From: CAXXXW01 sp963665555
GTDB taxonomy: Bacteria > Pseudomonadota > Alphaproteobacteria > Thalassobaculales > Thalassobaculaceae
Length of the DNA stretch: 64,000 bases
Direction: 5' to 3'
NCBI GenBank assembly: GCA_963665555.2
Contig: OY762308.1
Coordinates: 1,550,001 to 1,614,000, forward strand
Under the pieces are notes generated by a model. The model saw only the letters and a list, made by a program, of their open reading frames with translations. It was not told the origin of the DNA and made no database searches. Below are positions 45,463 through 53,947 of the stretch, piece by piece (position 1 is the stretch's first letter; each line of letters begins with the position of its first letter). The position numbers were made by a program, and so were the translations under genes.

Positions 45463-46502
45463 CGGCCCGGCTCCGGCCCAGCCCCGCGCGCCGCCCGCGC
45501 CATCCACAGCAGCAGCGCCGCCACCGCCGCCGCCGCGAGCGCGAGCGCGAGCGCGGGCCGGGACGGCGCGACGCCCCACGCCGCGAGGACCAGCGCCGCG
45601 TCGCACAGGATGACGCGCCGGCACACCGCCGCGTGGGACCGGCCGCCCGCCGCGGCGCGCTGGTAGAAGTGGAGGCGATGCGCCCGGAAAATGTTTTCGC
45701 GCCGCCACAGGCGCCCCGCGAGGACGATGGTGGCGTCGGCGAGGTAATAGGCCGGCAGGATCGCCGCCGCCGCCCAGGCCGCCTTCTCGCCGGGCGCGCC
45801 GGCCGCCGCGCTCAGCAGCAGCCAGCCGAGCAGGTAGCCCAGCGGCACACTGCCCACATCGCCGAGGAACACGCGCGCCGGCGCCCAGTTGACCGCGAGG
45901 AAGCCGAGCGCGGCGGCCAGCAGCGCCACCGACGGGTCCAGCAGCGCCGCCGGCGCGAGGCCCGTCGCCGCCAGCCCGGCCAGCCCGGTCGCGATGGCCG
46001 CGGTCTCCACGCCGCTCAGCCCGTCGATCCCGTCCATGAAGTTGAACAGGTTGACGAACCACATCCACAACAGCCCCGAGAGGCCGAGGTCGAGCGCGGG
46101 GGGGAGGATCGCGGCGAACGGCCCGCCGGTCTCCGAAAGGACCCACAGCCCCGCCGCGACCGCCAGGACCTGCGCGGCCAGGCGCGGCGCCGCCGGCAGG
46201 CCGCGCAAATCGTCCGCGAAGGAGACCACGCCGAGCAGGACCGCCGCCGCCAGCACCGCCGCGTCGGCCGGCGGCTCGCCGGTCTCGATCCAGCGGCCGA
46301 GCGCCCAGGCGGCGACGGCGGCGGAGACGACGGCGATCCCGGCGCCGCGCGGCGTCGGGACGGCGTGGCTGCTGCGCTCGTTCGGCCGGTCGAGGACGCG
46401 GCGGCGCGCGAGCCAGCGCGCCAGCCAGGCGCTGCCGGCGAGCGAGACGGCGACCGCCAGGCCCGCGACCAGCGCGAGGCGTATCGGCTCGGCGACGATC
46501 AT
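45459..46502 (-). CDS. undecaprenyl-phosphate sugar-1-phosphate transferase (WecA/MraY family)
   Basis: The 347-residue membrane protein has about ten helices and the family motifs RPNERSSHAVPTPRGAG, SFADDLRGLPAAPRL (aspartate pair) and NLFNFMDGIDGLSGVE, then FLGDVGSVPLGYLLG and HRLHFYQRA. It should load a HexNAc-1-phosphate, for example the quinovosamine product of the two following enzymes, onto undecaprenyl phosphate to begin surface-polysaccharide synthesis. It leads the three-gene overlapping cluster. Confidence 0.92.
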   Translation of the reverse strand: MIVAEPIRLALVAGLAVAVSLAGSAWLARWLARRRVLDRPNERSSHAVPTPRGAGIAVVSAAVAAWALGRWIETGEPPADAAVLAAAVLLGVVSFADDLRGLPAAPRLAAQVLAVAAGLWVLSETGGPFAAILPPALDLGLSGLLWMWFVNLFNFMDGIDGLSGVETAAIATGLAGLAATGLAPAALLDPSVALLAAALGFLAVNWAPARVFLGDVGSVPLGYLLGWLLLSAAAGAPGEKAAWAAAAILPAYYLADATIVLAGRLWRRENIFRAHRLHFYQRAAAGGRSHAAVCRRVILCDAALVLAAWGVAPSRPALALALAAAAVAALLLWMARAARGAGPEPGR

Positions 46503-46551
46503 CGCGCCGGCCGGACCGGAAGCGCGCCGCGCGGCGGCGGGCCGGGCCGGC

Positions 46552-47367
46552 TCAATCCCCCCGGAAGGCCACGCCGCCGACCGCGTTCGGCCGCCTGTCC
46601 TCCGCCGGGCCGAACGTGTCGGGCGCGCGGACCAGTTCGACCAGCGCCTCGGCCGCCGCCTCCAGGAGCCGCTCCCCCTTCTCCGCCGACGCGGCCGTGG
46701 GGTCGCCGATCGTGCCGTTCGGCGTGACGTGGGGCAGCGCGCGCCAGCGGAAGGAGCCGGCGCCGGCGGCGAGGAACTTCACGCCCATCGGTCCGCGCGC
46801 GGCCTCGAGGTCCGAATCGTCCACCAGGTCCGGCTCCAGCGCCATCATCATCGAGGTCTCGGCCTCGCAGGCGTGCATCACGTTGTCCTGGACGTCGAGG
46901 ATGTCCGCGAAGCGCGACGCCGCCTCCAGCCAGTAGGTCGCCGCGACCACGGGCAGCCCGGTTTCGATGGCGAGGTCCTGCGCCGCCGTCTGAATCGCCA
47001 CGATGTTGCCGCCATGGCCGTTCAGGATCAGGATTTTCCCGAACCCGTGGCGCGACACGCTGAGCACGACGCCGCGAATCGCCAGGAAGAAGGCCCGGCT
47101 GTCGAGCGTGACCGTGCCGCCGTAGGGCATGTGGTGCTCCGACAGGCCGTGCCAGATGACCGGCAGGACGACGGCCGGCGTCCCGGCGGCGTCCGCCTTG
47201 GCGGCGGTCCGCCGGCCGACCTCGCCCGCCAGCCTGGTGTCCACCATCACGGGCAGGTGCGGCCCGTGCTGCTCGATCGCGGCGACGGGCACGATCGCCA
47301 CCGCGTCCCGCGCCGCGCGTTCGCGCAACTCGTGCGCCTTCAGCCGCGCCCATTCGACCTCGGCCAT
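46552..47367 (-). CDS. creatininase family protein
   Basis: The 271-residue protein is of the creatininase/mycofactocin-peptidase/FAPy deformylase superfamily of metal-dependent amidohydrolases. Metal motifs are visible: AAIEQHGPHLPVMVDT (Glu, His, Asp), LNGHGGN (His) and HACEAETSMM (Glu). The exact substrate (creatinine, formamidopyrimidine or other cyclic amide) is not deducible. Its start overlaps the end of the heparinase-like gene by 28 bp. Confidence 0.9.
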   Translation of the reverse strand: MAEVEWARLKAHELRERAARDAVAIVPVAAIEQHGPHLPVMVDTRLAGEVGRRTAAKADAAGTPAVVLPVIWHGLSEHHMPYGGTVTLDSRAFFLAIRGVVLSVSRHGFGKILILNGHGGNIVAIQTAAQDLAIETGLPVVAATYWLEAASRFADILDVQDNVMHACEAETSMMMALEPDLVDDSDLEAARGPMGVKFLAAGAGSFRWRALPHVTPNGTIGDPTAASAEKGERLLEAAAEALVELVRAPDTFGPAEDRRPNAVGGVAFRGD

Positions 47368-49058
47368 CGCGAAGCCTCCCCTTCCCGCATCCGCGCCGCG
47401 CCGCCCGCCGGCGCCGCCGGCCGGCCGCGCGCGTCCTCGCGCCTCAGCGACCAGCTTATCGCGATTTCGCCCGCTTCGCGAAGTCCCTCAAGCGATTTCC
47501 AGATCGCGACCTGGTCGCACCGCTGGCGCGCGCGGGCGCCGAAATAGACGCTCTCGTTCAGTTCGAGCCACTCGTCGGCGCTGAGCCGCCAGCCGCCGCC
47601 GGCCGGCCCGCGCAACAGGGCCGAGGCGCCGCCCCGCACCAGCGAGACCGCGATCCGGGGATGCAGGTGGAAGCGCAGCACGGCCATGCGCGGCGCGGCG
47701 CCGGGATCGCCGGTGTAGACCAGCCGGTCCTCGCCCGACAGGTCGTCGCCGGTTTCGGACAGCCGCAGGCGGCGGCGGTGGAGCACGCCGAACCTGGCCC
47801 GGTATCCGTCGTGCTCGGCCCGCAGGATGGTCGCGCCGTCCCGCTCCTCGCGCGCGCTGGAGACGGAGACCGGGCCGCCGCCCAGCCCGCCGCGCGAGGT
47901 CACCGCCGCCGCGTTCACATCGTCGATCGCGAGCGTGGAATGGGCGGCGGTGGCGCGCAGCGGGCCGCTCCACCTCGGATCGCCCGGACTGGCGCCGCAA
48001 TTGACGATCAGGCGCTGGCGGCCGGCGCTCAACTCGAAGGACAAGAGGCCGGCGTGGGCGGCGCCGTCCAGCGCCGCCGGGGCGCCGGTGTCGACGATCG
48101 CGCGCACCCGCCGCGCCGCCAGGCGGTGGAAGCCGGCGTCCGGCGCCTCGCGCGGGGCGCGGCGGCGCGAGCCGGACCGCGCCAGCAGGTTTTCGAGGAA
48201 GGCCGGTTCGCCCTCCGTCGAGCGGTTGAACAGCGCGAGGCCGCCGTCGCCGTGGCGCCACAGCCGCAGCATGGCCGTCATCCGGGCGATGGCGTCGTCC
48301 AGCGCGGCGGGGACCGGCCGGCCGCCCGCGCGAAAGGCGTCCCGCGTGTCGATCAGCGCGGCCAGCGCGTCGCAATGGCGCGCCGGCGAGCGCGAGGCGT
48401 GCGCGCCGTCGGGAAACACCTGGCGCGCGAGCTCGCGCGACAGCGCCGCCTCCGCCGTCTCCAGCCCCTCCTCGAAGCCGAGCGCGGCGCCGGCGATGGC
48501 GAGGCCGCCGATCGCCTCCAGCCGGCCCGCGCCCGCCGGGGCGGCGGCAAGGTCGCGCGCCGCGTGGCCGGCCTGGCGCGACAGGCTGGCGAGAACGCGG
48601 GCCTGGAAGGCTTCGGGCGCCGATTCGCAGAAGAAACCCCAGGTCCCGATCCAGGAGGCGAGCCGCCGGCCGAGGATGTCCGGGCGCCACGGGAGCGGGC
48701 GCCAGCGCCCGTGCCGGTCGATCCAGCCGCCGACCAGCTCCCGCGCGGCGGTCCGCGCCGCCTCGCCGCCGAGCGCGCGCAGGTCGCGCAGCCAGGCGAA
48801 GCCGTGGAGATGCGCCGCCCGCGCCTCGTCCCGGACCGGCCGGTCCCAGGGCGCGGCCGCGTCGGCGACATGCGCCCCGTCGCGCGCGATCGCGCCCTCC
48901 AGGATGCTCCGCCCCGCGTCCGGCGAACCCGGCCACACATCGCCGGGCGGCGCGACGAGGCGCTCGGGGCGGGGCCGGTCGAGGCGCCAGTCCGACAGCG
49001 GCGAGCGGAAATAGAGTTCGCGCATCGCGCGGAAAACGCCCCCGGCGGGCACGTTCAC
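47340..49058 (-). CDS. heparinase II/III family protein
   Basis: The 572-residue protein has an N-terminal alpha/alpha toroid (WLRDLRALGGEAARTAARELVGGWI) and a C-terminal beta domain with LIVNCGASPGDPRWSGPLRATAAHSTLAIDD, characteristic of heparinase II/III-like proteins. Related genes with the same neighbours (rpe, rsmB) are common in alphaproteobacteria and are suspected of polysaccharide processing. I start at GTG 49058, overlapping the rpe stop as GTGA; the longer frame upstream is antisense or out-of-frame rpe sequence. Confidence 0.88.
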   Translation of the reverse strand: MNVPAGGVFRAMRELYFRSPLSDWRLDRPRPERLVAPPGDVWPGSPDAGRSILEGAIARDGAHVADAAAPWDRPVRDEARAAHLHGFAWLRDLRALGGEAARTAARELVGGWIDRHGRWRPLPWRPDILGRRLASWIGTWGFFCESAPEAFQARVLASLSRQAGHAARDLAAAPAGAGRLEAIGGLAIAGAALGFEEGLETAEAALSRELARQVFPDGAHASRSPARHCDALAALIDTRDAFRAGGRPVPAALDDAIARMTAMLRLWRHGDGGLALFNRSTEGEPAFLENLLARSGSRRRAPREAPDAGFHRLAARRVRAIVDTGAPAALDGAAHAGLLSFELSAGRQRLIVNCGASPGDPRWSGPLRATAAHSTLAIDDVNAAAVTSRGGLGGGPVSVSSAREERDGATILRAEHDGYRARFGVLHRRRLRLSETGDDLSGEDRLVYTGDPGAAPRMAVLRFHLHPRIAVSLVRGGASALLRGPAGGGWRLSADEWLELNESVYFGARARQRCDQVAIWKSLEGLREAGEIAISWSLRREDARGRPAAPAGGAARMREGEASRWPRSNGRG

Positions 49059-49713
49059 TCGCCTCTCAGACGGGCGATGTTCCCGGCGTAGGCGGCGGGC
49101 CCGCCGCGGAACACGGCCGTTCCCGCGACCAGCGCGTCGGCCCCGGCGGCGACGGCCCGCGCGGCCGTTTCGGGGCCGACGCCCCCGTCGACGCAAAGCT
49201 CCACCTGCCGGCCGGCGGCGTCGATCCGGCGCCTGACAGCGGCGATCTTGGCGATCTGGCTCTCGATGAACGACTGGCCGCCGAAGCCCGGATCGACCGT
49301 CATGACGAGCACTTGGCCGATCGTGTCGAACAGGTTGTCCAGCGCCTCCGCCGGCGTGCCCGGATTGAGCGCGACCCCGGCCCGCCGGCGTCGCGGACGG
49401 CCCGGAGCGAGCGGTGGATATGCGGGCCGGCCTCGGGATGGACGACGATGAGGTCCGCGCCGGCGGCGGCGAAAGCCGGGATCCAGGGATCGACCGGCGA
49501 GACCATCAGGTGCGCCTCGAACGGCAGGCTCGTATGCGGCCGGAGCGCCTTCGCGACATCCGGCCCGAACGTCAGGTTGGGGACGAAATGCCCGTCCATC
49601 ACGTCGAGATGGATGGCGTCGGCGCCCGCCGCCTCGAGCGCGCGGACCTCCTCGGCGAGCCGGGAGAAATCGGCGGCGAGAATGGAGGGGGCGATACGAA
49701 CGGGTCTCCGCAT
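49055..49713 (-). pseudogene. rpe: ribulose-phosphate 3-epimerase, broken by one frameshift
   Basis: Rpe interconverts ribulose-5-phosphate and xylulose-5-phosphate. The first half reads RRPVRIAPSILAADFSRLAEEV, LDVMDGHFVPNLTFGP and VHPEAGPHIHRSLRAVRDAGG, ending at about 49390. The second half is in another frame from about 49380: AGVALNPGTPAEALDNLF, VMTVDPGFGGQSFIES, DGGVGPETAARAVAAGAD. Restoring one base near 49377-49391 (a C/G-rich stretch) gives one continuous protein of about 219 residues with all catalytic residues, the right length for the family. Because both halves are perfectly conserved, a sequencing or assembly error is as likely as a true mutation. No other rpe is visible here. 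Confidence 0.9.
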
Positions 49714-49787
49714 GGCGGAATCCGGTAACATTTCGCGCCCGCCCCCGCAAGCGCCGGCGCGGCCGGCGCGCGACGGACGCGCTCGCG

Positions 49788-50111
49788 TCAGGCGCCCATG
49801 TGGCGGAACAGGGCGACCACCAGTCCCGCGATCCCGACGAACCCGGCGATCTGCACCCAGATCATGCGGAAGAACATCCGCTGGGTCTCGACCCGCGTTT
49901 TCTGGATCTCCGATCCCAGCTCGCCGCGCACCGCCTGGATCGCGACCGCGAGTTCGCCGCGAACCTTCTGGATTTCCGCCCCGAGTTCGCCGCGAACCTT
50001 CTCCAGGTCGGTCCTGGTCGCGAGGCTCTCGCACAGGGTTTCGAGCCGGGTCAGGCGGCGGTCGTGTTCGAGCCAGGGGGCGCCCGCGGGGGCCTCGGTC
50101 GTGTCGGTCAT
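49788..50111 (-). CDS. hendecad-repeat coiled-coil protein with C-terminal membrane anchor
   Basis: The protein has 107 residues of unknown function. Residues 15-37 are a charged helix. Residues 38-81 are four 11-residue repeats of KVRGELGAEIQ type. Residues 84-103 form a membrane helix (IWVQIAGFVGIAGLVVALF), leaving a short C-terminal tail. Eleven-residue periodicity predicts a right-handed coiled coil. It resembles the small DUF1640/CCDC90-like or XhlA-like coiled-coil-plus-anchor proteins. It sits between rsmB and rpe, which are usually adjacent in relatives, so it may be a later insertion. Confidence 0.75.
   Translation of the reverse strand: MTDTTEAPAGAPWLEHDRRLTRLETLCESLATRTDLEKVRGELGAEIQKVRGELAVAIQAVRGELGSEIQKTRVETQRMFFRMIWVQIAGFVGIAGLVVALFRHMGA
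49869..50000. repeat. 33-bp tandem repeats encoding the hendecads
   Basis: Four tandem units of 33 bp; the first three encode KVRGELGAEIQ, KVRGELAVAIQ and AVRGELGSEIQ, and the fourth diverges (KTRVETQRMFF). The nearly identical DNA of the first three points to recent expansion by slippage or unequal recombination. Confidence 0.8.
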
Positions 50112-50190
50112 CGGGTTCCCTCCACCATTCCGCGCAGGATAGGCGGGGACCGCGCGCGGCGCAAGCGCGAAAATCCGGCCGCCGCGAAAT

Positions 50191-51486
50191 CTATTCCCGG
50201 ACCAGCCGGACGGCGTAAAACCCGTCGAGGCCGCCGTGCTCGGCGAGGTGGACGGGCAGGGTCCGCAGCGCGCCGTCCGCGTCGATCAGGGCGTCGAGGC
50301 CGCCGATCTCCTCCGCCCGGACGGGATCGCGCCGCGCCGGCGCGCCGCCCCTCGGGAACGCCTCGACGCGCCGCCCGCCCTCCTCGGGCTGGAGCGAGCA
50401 GACGCAGTACACGATCCGCCCGCCGGGCCGGACCGCCGCGACCGCGGCCGCGAGCAGCCGGTCCTGCAGCGCCGCCAGCCTCGCCAGGTCGCCCGGCGCC
50501 TTGGCGCGCAGGATGTCGGGATGGCGGCGGATCGTCCCGTCGGCGAGGCAGGGCGGGTCCAGCAGCACGGCGTCGAAGGGCCGGCCGGGGCGCCACTCCG
50601 TCGCGTCCGCGACCGCCGTCTCCGCCCGCAGGCCGAGCCGCGCCAGGTTGCGCCGCAGCCGCCGCAGCCGGGCTTCCGAACGGTCGAGCGCCGTCACGCG
50701 CGCGCCGGCGGCGGCCAGTTGCGCGGTCTTGCCGCCGGGGGCGGCGCACATGTCGAGCACGCGCTTGCCCGCCACGTCGCCGAGCAGGCGCGCGGGCAGG
50801 GCGGCGGCCGCGTCCTGCACCCACCACGCGCCTTCCGCGAAGCCGGGCAGCGCGTCCACCGGGCCGTCGAAGCGCCGCCTGAGCGTCCCCGTCGGCAGCA
50901 CGACGGCGCCGAGCCGGCGCGCCCACTCCCCGGCGTCCGCCTTCGCCACGATGTCGAGCGGCGGCTCCAGCAGCGACGCCGAGGCGATTCGCGCCGCCGT
51001 TTCGGCCCCGAACGCCTCGACCCAGCCGGCGAACATCCAGTCCGGCACGTTGCGCGTCTCCGGCACGGCCGCGAGCATGTCCGCGCCCTCGCGCGAGAGG
51101 CGGCGCAGCACCGCGTTGACCAGCCCCTTGAACTTGCCGAGCCGGCGCGATTCGGCGAGCGCGACCGCGCTGTCGACGCTGGCGTGCGGGGCGACGCCGA
51201 GGAACAGCATCTCCGCCGTCGCCAGCCGCATGATGTCGCGCGCGGACTCGCCGGCGCGCGGCAGCGGCCGCTCCAGGCACTCGTCGATCGCCGCGTCGAT
51301 CTGGCCCAGCCGGCGCAGCGCCGTCGCGGCGATCGCGCGCGCGAAGCCCCGGTCCCGCGGGGGGAGCCGGCGGAACCCGTCGTGGATCGCCATCGCGTCG
51401 TCGAAGGTCTTGCGCCGCGCCAGCACCGAGCGCAGCAGGTCGAAGGCGACGCTCCGCGCGGCGGAGACTTCCCGTGTCCCGGTCAT
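50191..51486 (-). CDS. rsmB: 16S rRNA (cytosine-967-C5)-methyltransferase family protein
   Basis: The 431-residue protein has an N-terminal NusB-like RNA-binding domain (AARSVAFDLLRSVLARRKTFDDAM ... SVDSAVALAESRRLGKFKGLVNAVLRRL) and a C-terminal Fmu methyltransferase domain. The SAM motif is VLDMCAAPGGKTAQLAA. The motif-IV cysteine lies in DPPCLADGTIRRHPDIL, where RsmB proteins normally read DAPCSATGTIRRHPDI. The motif-VI catalytic cysteine is VYCVCSLQPEEG. The DPPC variant may be harmless. It diverges from the SDHAF4 gene. Confidence 0.9.
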   Translation of the reverse strand: MTGTREVSAARSVAFDLLRSVLARRKTFDDAMAIHDGFRRLPPRDRGFARAIAATALRRLGQIDAAIDECLERPLPRAGESARDIMRLATAEMLFLGVAPHASVDSAVALAESRRLGKFKGLVNAVLRRLSREGADMLAAVPETRNVPDWMFAGWVEAFGAETAARIASASLLEPPLDIVAKADAGEWARRLGAVVLPTGTLRRRFDGPVDALPGFAEGAWWVQDAAAALPARLLGDVAGKRVLDMCAAPGGKTAQLAAAGARVTALDRSEARLRRLRRNLARLGLRAETAVADATEWRPGRPFDAVLLDPPCLADGTIRRHPDILRAKAPGDLARLAALQDRLLAAAVAAVRPGGRIVYCVCSLQPEEGGRRVEAFPRGGAPARRDPVRAEEIGGLDALIDADGALRTLPVHLAEHGGLDGFYAVRLVRE

Positions 51487-51575
51487 CCTCCCCCGATACG
51501 GCCGGCGCGGCGGCGGCGCAAGGGCGAACCGCGCCGCTTGCGCGCCGGGCCGCGCGGCGCCATGTTGCCCGCGCC

Positions 51576-51827
51576 ATGGAGACGCCGCGCATCTTCTCCC
51601 GGACGGCCGTCCGCGACGCCGCCGGGCCGCCCGCCCCGCCCGCGCCCGCCGCGGCGAAGGCAAGCGGCGCGCCCGCCCGTCCCGCGGCGCCGGCCGCGCC
51701 GCCGCCCGCCCCGCCGGCCCCGCCCGCCGGGGGCGACGGCTTGCCGGTCGAGATCGGCGGCCATGGCGGGCCGGAGCCGACCCGCTACGGCGACTGGGAG
51801 CACAAGGGCCGCTGCACCGACTTCTGA
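51576..51827 (+). CDS. SDHAF4-like (DUF1674) succinate dehydrogenase assembly factor
   Basis: The protein has 83 residues. The last 23 residues, GHGGPEPTRYGDWEHKGRCTDF, are the diagnostic DUF1674/SDHAF4 signature, which in eukaryotes and bacteria binds free SdhA and aids its flavinylation or protects it. Residues about 15-55 are a long proline/alanine tract, unusually extended. It would serve the sdhCDAB operon at 6.2 kb. An upstream in-frame GTG is ignored in favour of the ATG at 51576. It lies 18 bp upstream of the MFS gene. Confidence 0.88.
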   Translation: METPRIFSRTAVRDAAGPPAPPAPAAAKASGAPARPAAPAAPPPAPPAPPAGGDGLPVEIGGHGGPEPTRYGDWEHKGRCTDF

Positions 51828-51845
51828 GCCGGCCGGGAGCCGCGC

Positions 51846-53105
51846 GTGCTTGCATTTCAGCGACGGCTGGCCCGGCGGCTGCCCTTCTTCTACGGATGGG
51901 TGGTGCTGGGCTGCGCCTGCTGCGCCGGCTTCGCGCGCCAGGGGCCGGCGGTGGCGACGCTCACCATCTTCATCGCCCCGATGACGGCGGAGTTCGGCTG
52001 GTCCTCGGCGGAGATGGCGGGCGCGGTCTCGCTCGGCGGCGTGCTGGCGGCGCTGACCTCGCCGCTGCTGGGGCCGCTGGTGGACCGCCGCGGCGCGCGG
52101 GCGATGCTGTGCGCCGCCGTCGCGCTGACCGGGGCGGCGTCGCTGCTGCTCTCCCAGACCGCCTCGCTGTTCGCCTTCTACCTGCTGTTCTGCGTCGCGC
52201 GCACGAACTTCGCCGGGCCGTTCGACCTCGGCATCTACGGCGCGGTGAACACCTGGTTCGTGCGCCTCAGGCCGATCGCCAATTCGCTGGTCACGGTCGC
52301 GCTGATGACCGGGCTGACGGCGATGCCGCTGATCGCGCATTTCGCGATCGCCGGCGGCGGCTGGCGGGCCGGCTGGATCGCGGTCGGCGCGACGGTGCTG
52401 GCGGTGGGGTTCACGCCGGTGTTCTTCCTGATGGCGCGCCGCCCGGAGGACATGGGGCTGGAGCCGGACGGCGGCGCCGCGCGGCCGGGCCGGGCCGGCG
52501 CGGGCATCGACTGGCGGAGCGAGCCGGTGTTCACGCGGGCCGAAGCGATGCGGACCCCGGCCTTCTGGCTGTTGCTGGCCTATGTCGTGTTCGCGTATCC
52601 CGTGCAGGCGGGGGTGAGCCTGCACCAGGCGCCGCACCTGCTCGACCGCGGCCTCGACCCGGAGACGGCCGCCTATGTCGTGAGCGCGTTCTCCGCGATC
52701 TGCGGCGTGTCGGGTTTCGCCTACGGGCTGGCGACGCGGCGGCTCGGCGCGCGGGTTGCGCTGTCGGTCTCCGGGGTCTTCATGGCGGCGGGCTGCCTCG
52801 CCATGGTGGGGATCGAGGGCGCGCCGCAAGCCTGGCTGTCGGCGGTGCTGTTCGGGGCGGGCCTCGGCGGGCTGCTGACGGTTCCGCCGATCGCCTGGGC
52901 GGACTATTTCGGCCGCGCGAGCTTCGGCGCGATACGGGGCGCGGTGCTGGCCGCGCAGGTGACGGCCCAGGCCGCCGGCCCGCTGGTCTCCGGCGCGCTC
53001 CGCGACCTGACGGGAGACTACACGCTCTCCCTCTGGGTCTTCGCCGCCGTTTCGCTGGCGGCGGCCGCGGCGGCGCTGGCGGCGCGGCCGCCGGGGCGCG
53101 GTTGA
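51846..53105 (+). CDS. major facilitator superfamily transporter (OFA/monocarboxylate-like)
   Basis: The 419-residue protein has about twelve helices. The beginning FFYGWVVLGCACCAGFARQGP, and the loop GPLVDRRGARAM between helices 2 and 3, are typical of the oxalate/formate antiporter and related monocarboxylate branch of the superfamily. The helix-6/7 loop contains RRPEDMGLEPDG. The transported substrate is unknown. The start is GTG. The stop precedes the AT-rich island by about 80 bp. Confidence 0.9.
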   Translation: MLAFQRRLARRLPFFYGWVVLGCACCAGFARQGPAVATLTIFIAPMTAEFGWSSAEMAGAVSLGGVLAALTSPLLGPLVDRRGARAMLCAAVALTGAASLLLSQTASLFAFYLLFCVARTNFAGPFDLGIYGAVNTWFVRLRPIANSLVTVALMTGLTAMPLIAHFAIAGGGWRAGWIAVGATVLAVGFTPVFFLMARRPEDMGLEPDGGAARPGRAGAGIDWRSEPVFTRAEAMRTPAFWLLLAYVVFAYPVQAGVSLHQAPHLLDRGLDPETAAYVVSAFSAICGVSGFAYGLATRRLGARVALSVSGVFMAAGCLAMVGIEGAPQAWLSAVLFGAGLGGLLTVPPIAWADYFGRASFGAIRGAVLAAQVTAQAAGPLVSGALRDLTGDYTLSLWVFAAVSLAAAAAALAARPPGRG

Positions 53106-53199
53106 CCGTGGGGAGCGCGGGGTTGCGGCGAGCGGACGAATCCGCCATACCGGCGGCGGAAAGCGCTACAGGCGCCGCCCGCCGGTGGAGATGCACGCG

Positions 53200-53946
53200 A
53201 TGTCGAATGTTCAAGGAAAGTACGTGTCGCCGTCAATCGACAGGGACGCCTTCCATTGCTCGCATTGCGGAACGTTTGCGAAGCAGGATTGGTTGAGAGC
53301 TTACGTCGGAAGTTGGAAAACTTTCACAACCGATGAAATAAAAGAAATGTCAGACGACCGTGAAGATTTTCGTCCTCTCATAAAGAAAATGAATCGTGAC
53401 ATGTACGGAGATGAATATATTGATAATATGTGGTTGTCAAAATGTCAATATTGTAAATATTTGTCGCTTTGGGTTGATGATCGCATGGTTTATCCGGATT
53501 ATGGTCCGGTACATCTCGTAAACCCCGATTTGCCGGATGATATTCGAAATGATTACGAAGAGGCTGCTAAAATTCTCGGTAAATCTCCGCGCGGAGCCGC
53601 GGCGTTGCTTCGTCTTTGCGTCCAGAAAATTTGTGTGCATCTCGGCGAGAAAGGTGACAATCTTGCCGCAGACATTGGCGCGCTGGTAAAACAAGGTTTG
53701 GATCCGAAAATCCAACAAGCGCTGGATACCGTCCGCGTCGTGGGGAACAATGCGGTCCACCCTGGTCAATTCGACCTGAAGGACGACACTGCGGCCGCTG
53801 AGAGCTTGTTTGAATGGGTGAATTGGATCGCGGAGCAAATGATCAGTCGACCCAAGCGTTTGGAAGAAAGTTACAATCGCCTCCCCGATGGCGACCGGGA
53901 AAAAATCGATAAACGCGACGCCGGAAAACAAGCACCCAAAAAGTAG
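53200..53946 (+). CDS. DUF4145-domain protein in an AT-rich, probably transferred segment
   Basis: The 248-residue protein has an N-terminal zinc-finger-like region (FHCSHCGTFAKQDW and KCQYCKYLSLW, four cysteines) and a C-terminal DUF4145-like helical domain (ILGKSPRGAAALLRLCVQKICVHLGEKGDNL, NNAVHPGQFDLKDD). DUF4145 proteins are uncharacterised but recur in defence islands and as fusions to nucleases. The gene is far less GC-rich than any neighbour (about 45-50% by eye, with AT-rich stretches), which indicates recent transfer. The ATG at 53200 has GGTGGAG nine bases upstream; GTG 53185 and ATG 53191 are alternatives. No partner gene is visible. Confidence 0.85.
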   Translation: MSNVQGKYVSPSIDRDAFHCSHCGTFAKQDWLRAYVGSWKTFTTDEIKEMSDDREDFRPLIKKMNRDMYGDEYIDNMWLSKCQYCKYLSLWVDDRMVYPDYGPVHLVNPDLPDDIRNDYEEAAKILGKSPRGAAALLRLCVQKICVHLGEKGDNLAADIGALVKQGLDPKIQQALDTVRVVGNNAVHPGQFDLKDDTAAAESLFEWVNWIAEQMISRPKRLEESYNRLPDGDREKIDKRDAGKQAPKK

Positions 53947-53947
53947 C

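Noticed and set aside
49869..50000. Regular 33-bp repeats resembling a short CRISPR array.
   Set aside because: There are no spacers between units, the repeats are in-frame in a coding gene and encode hendecads, and no cas genes are present.
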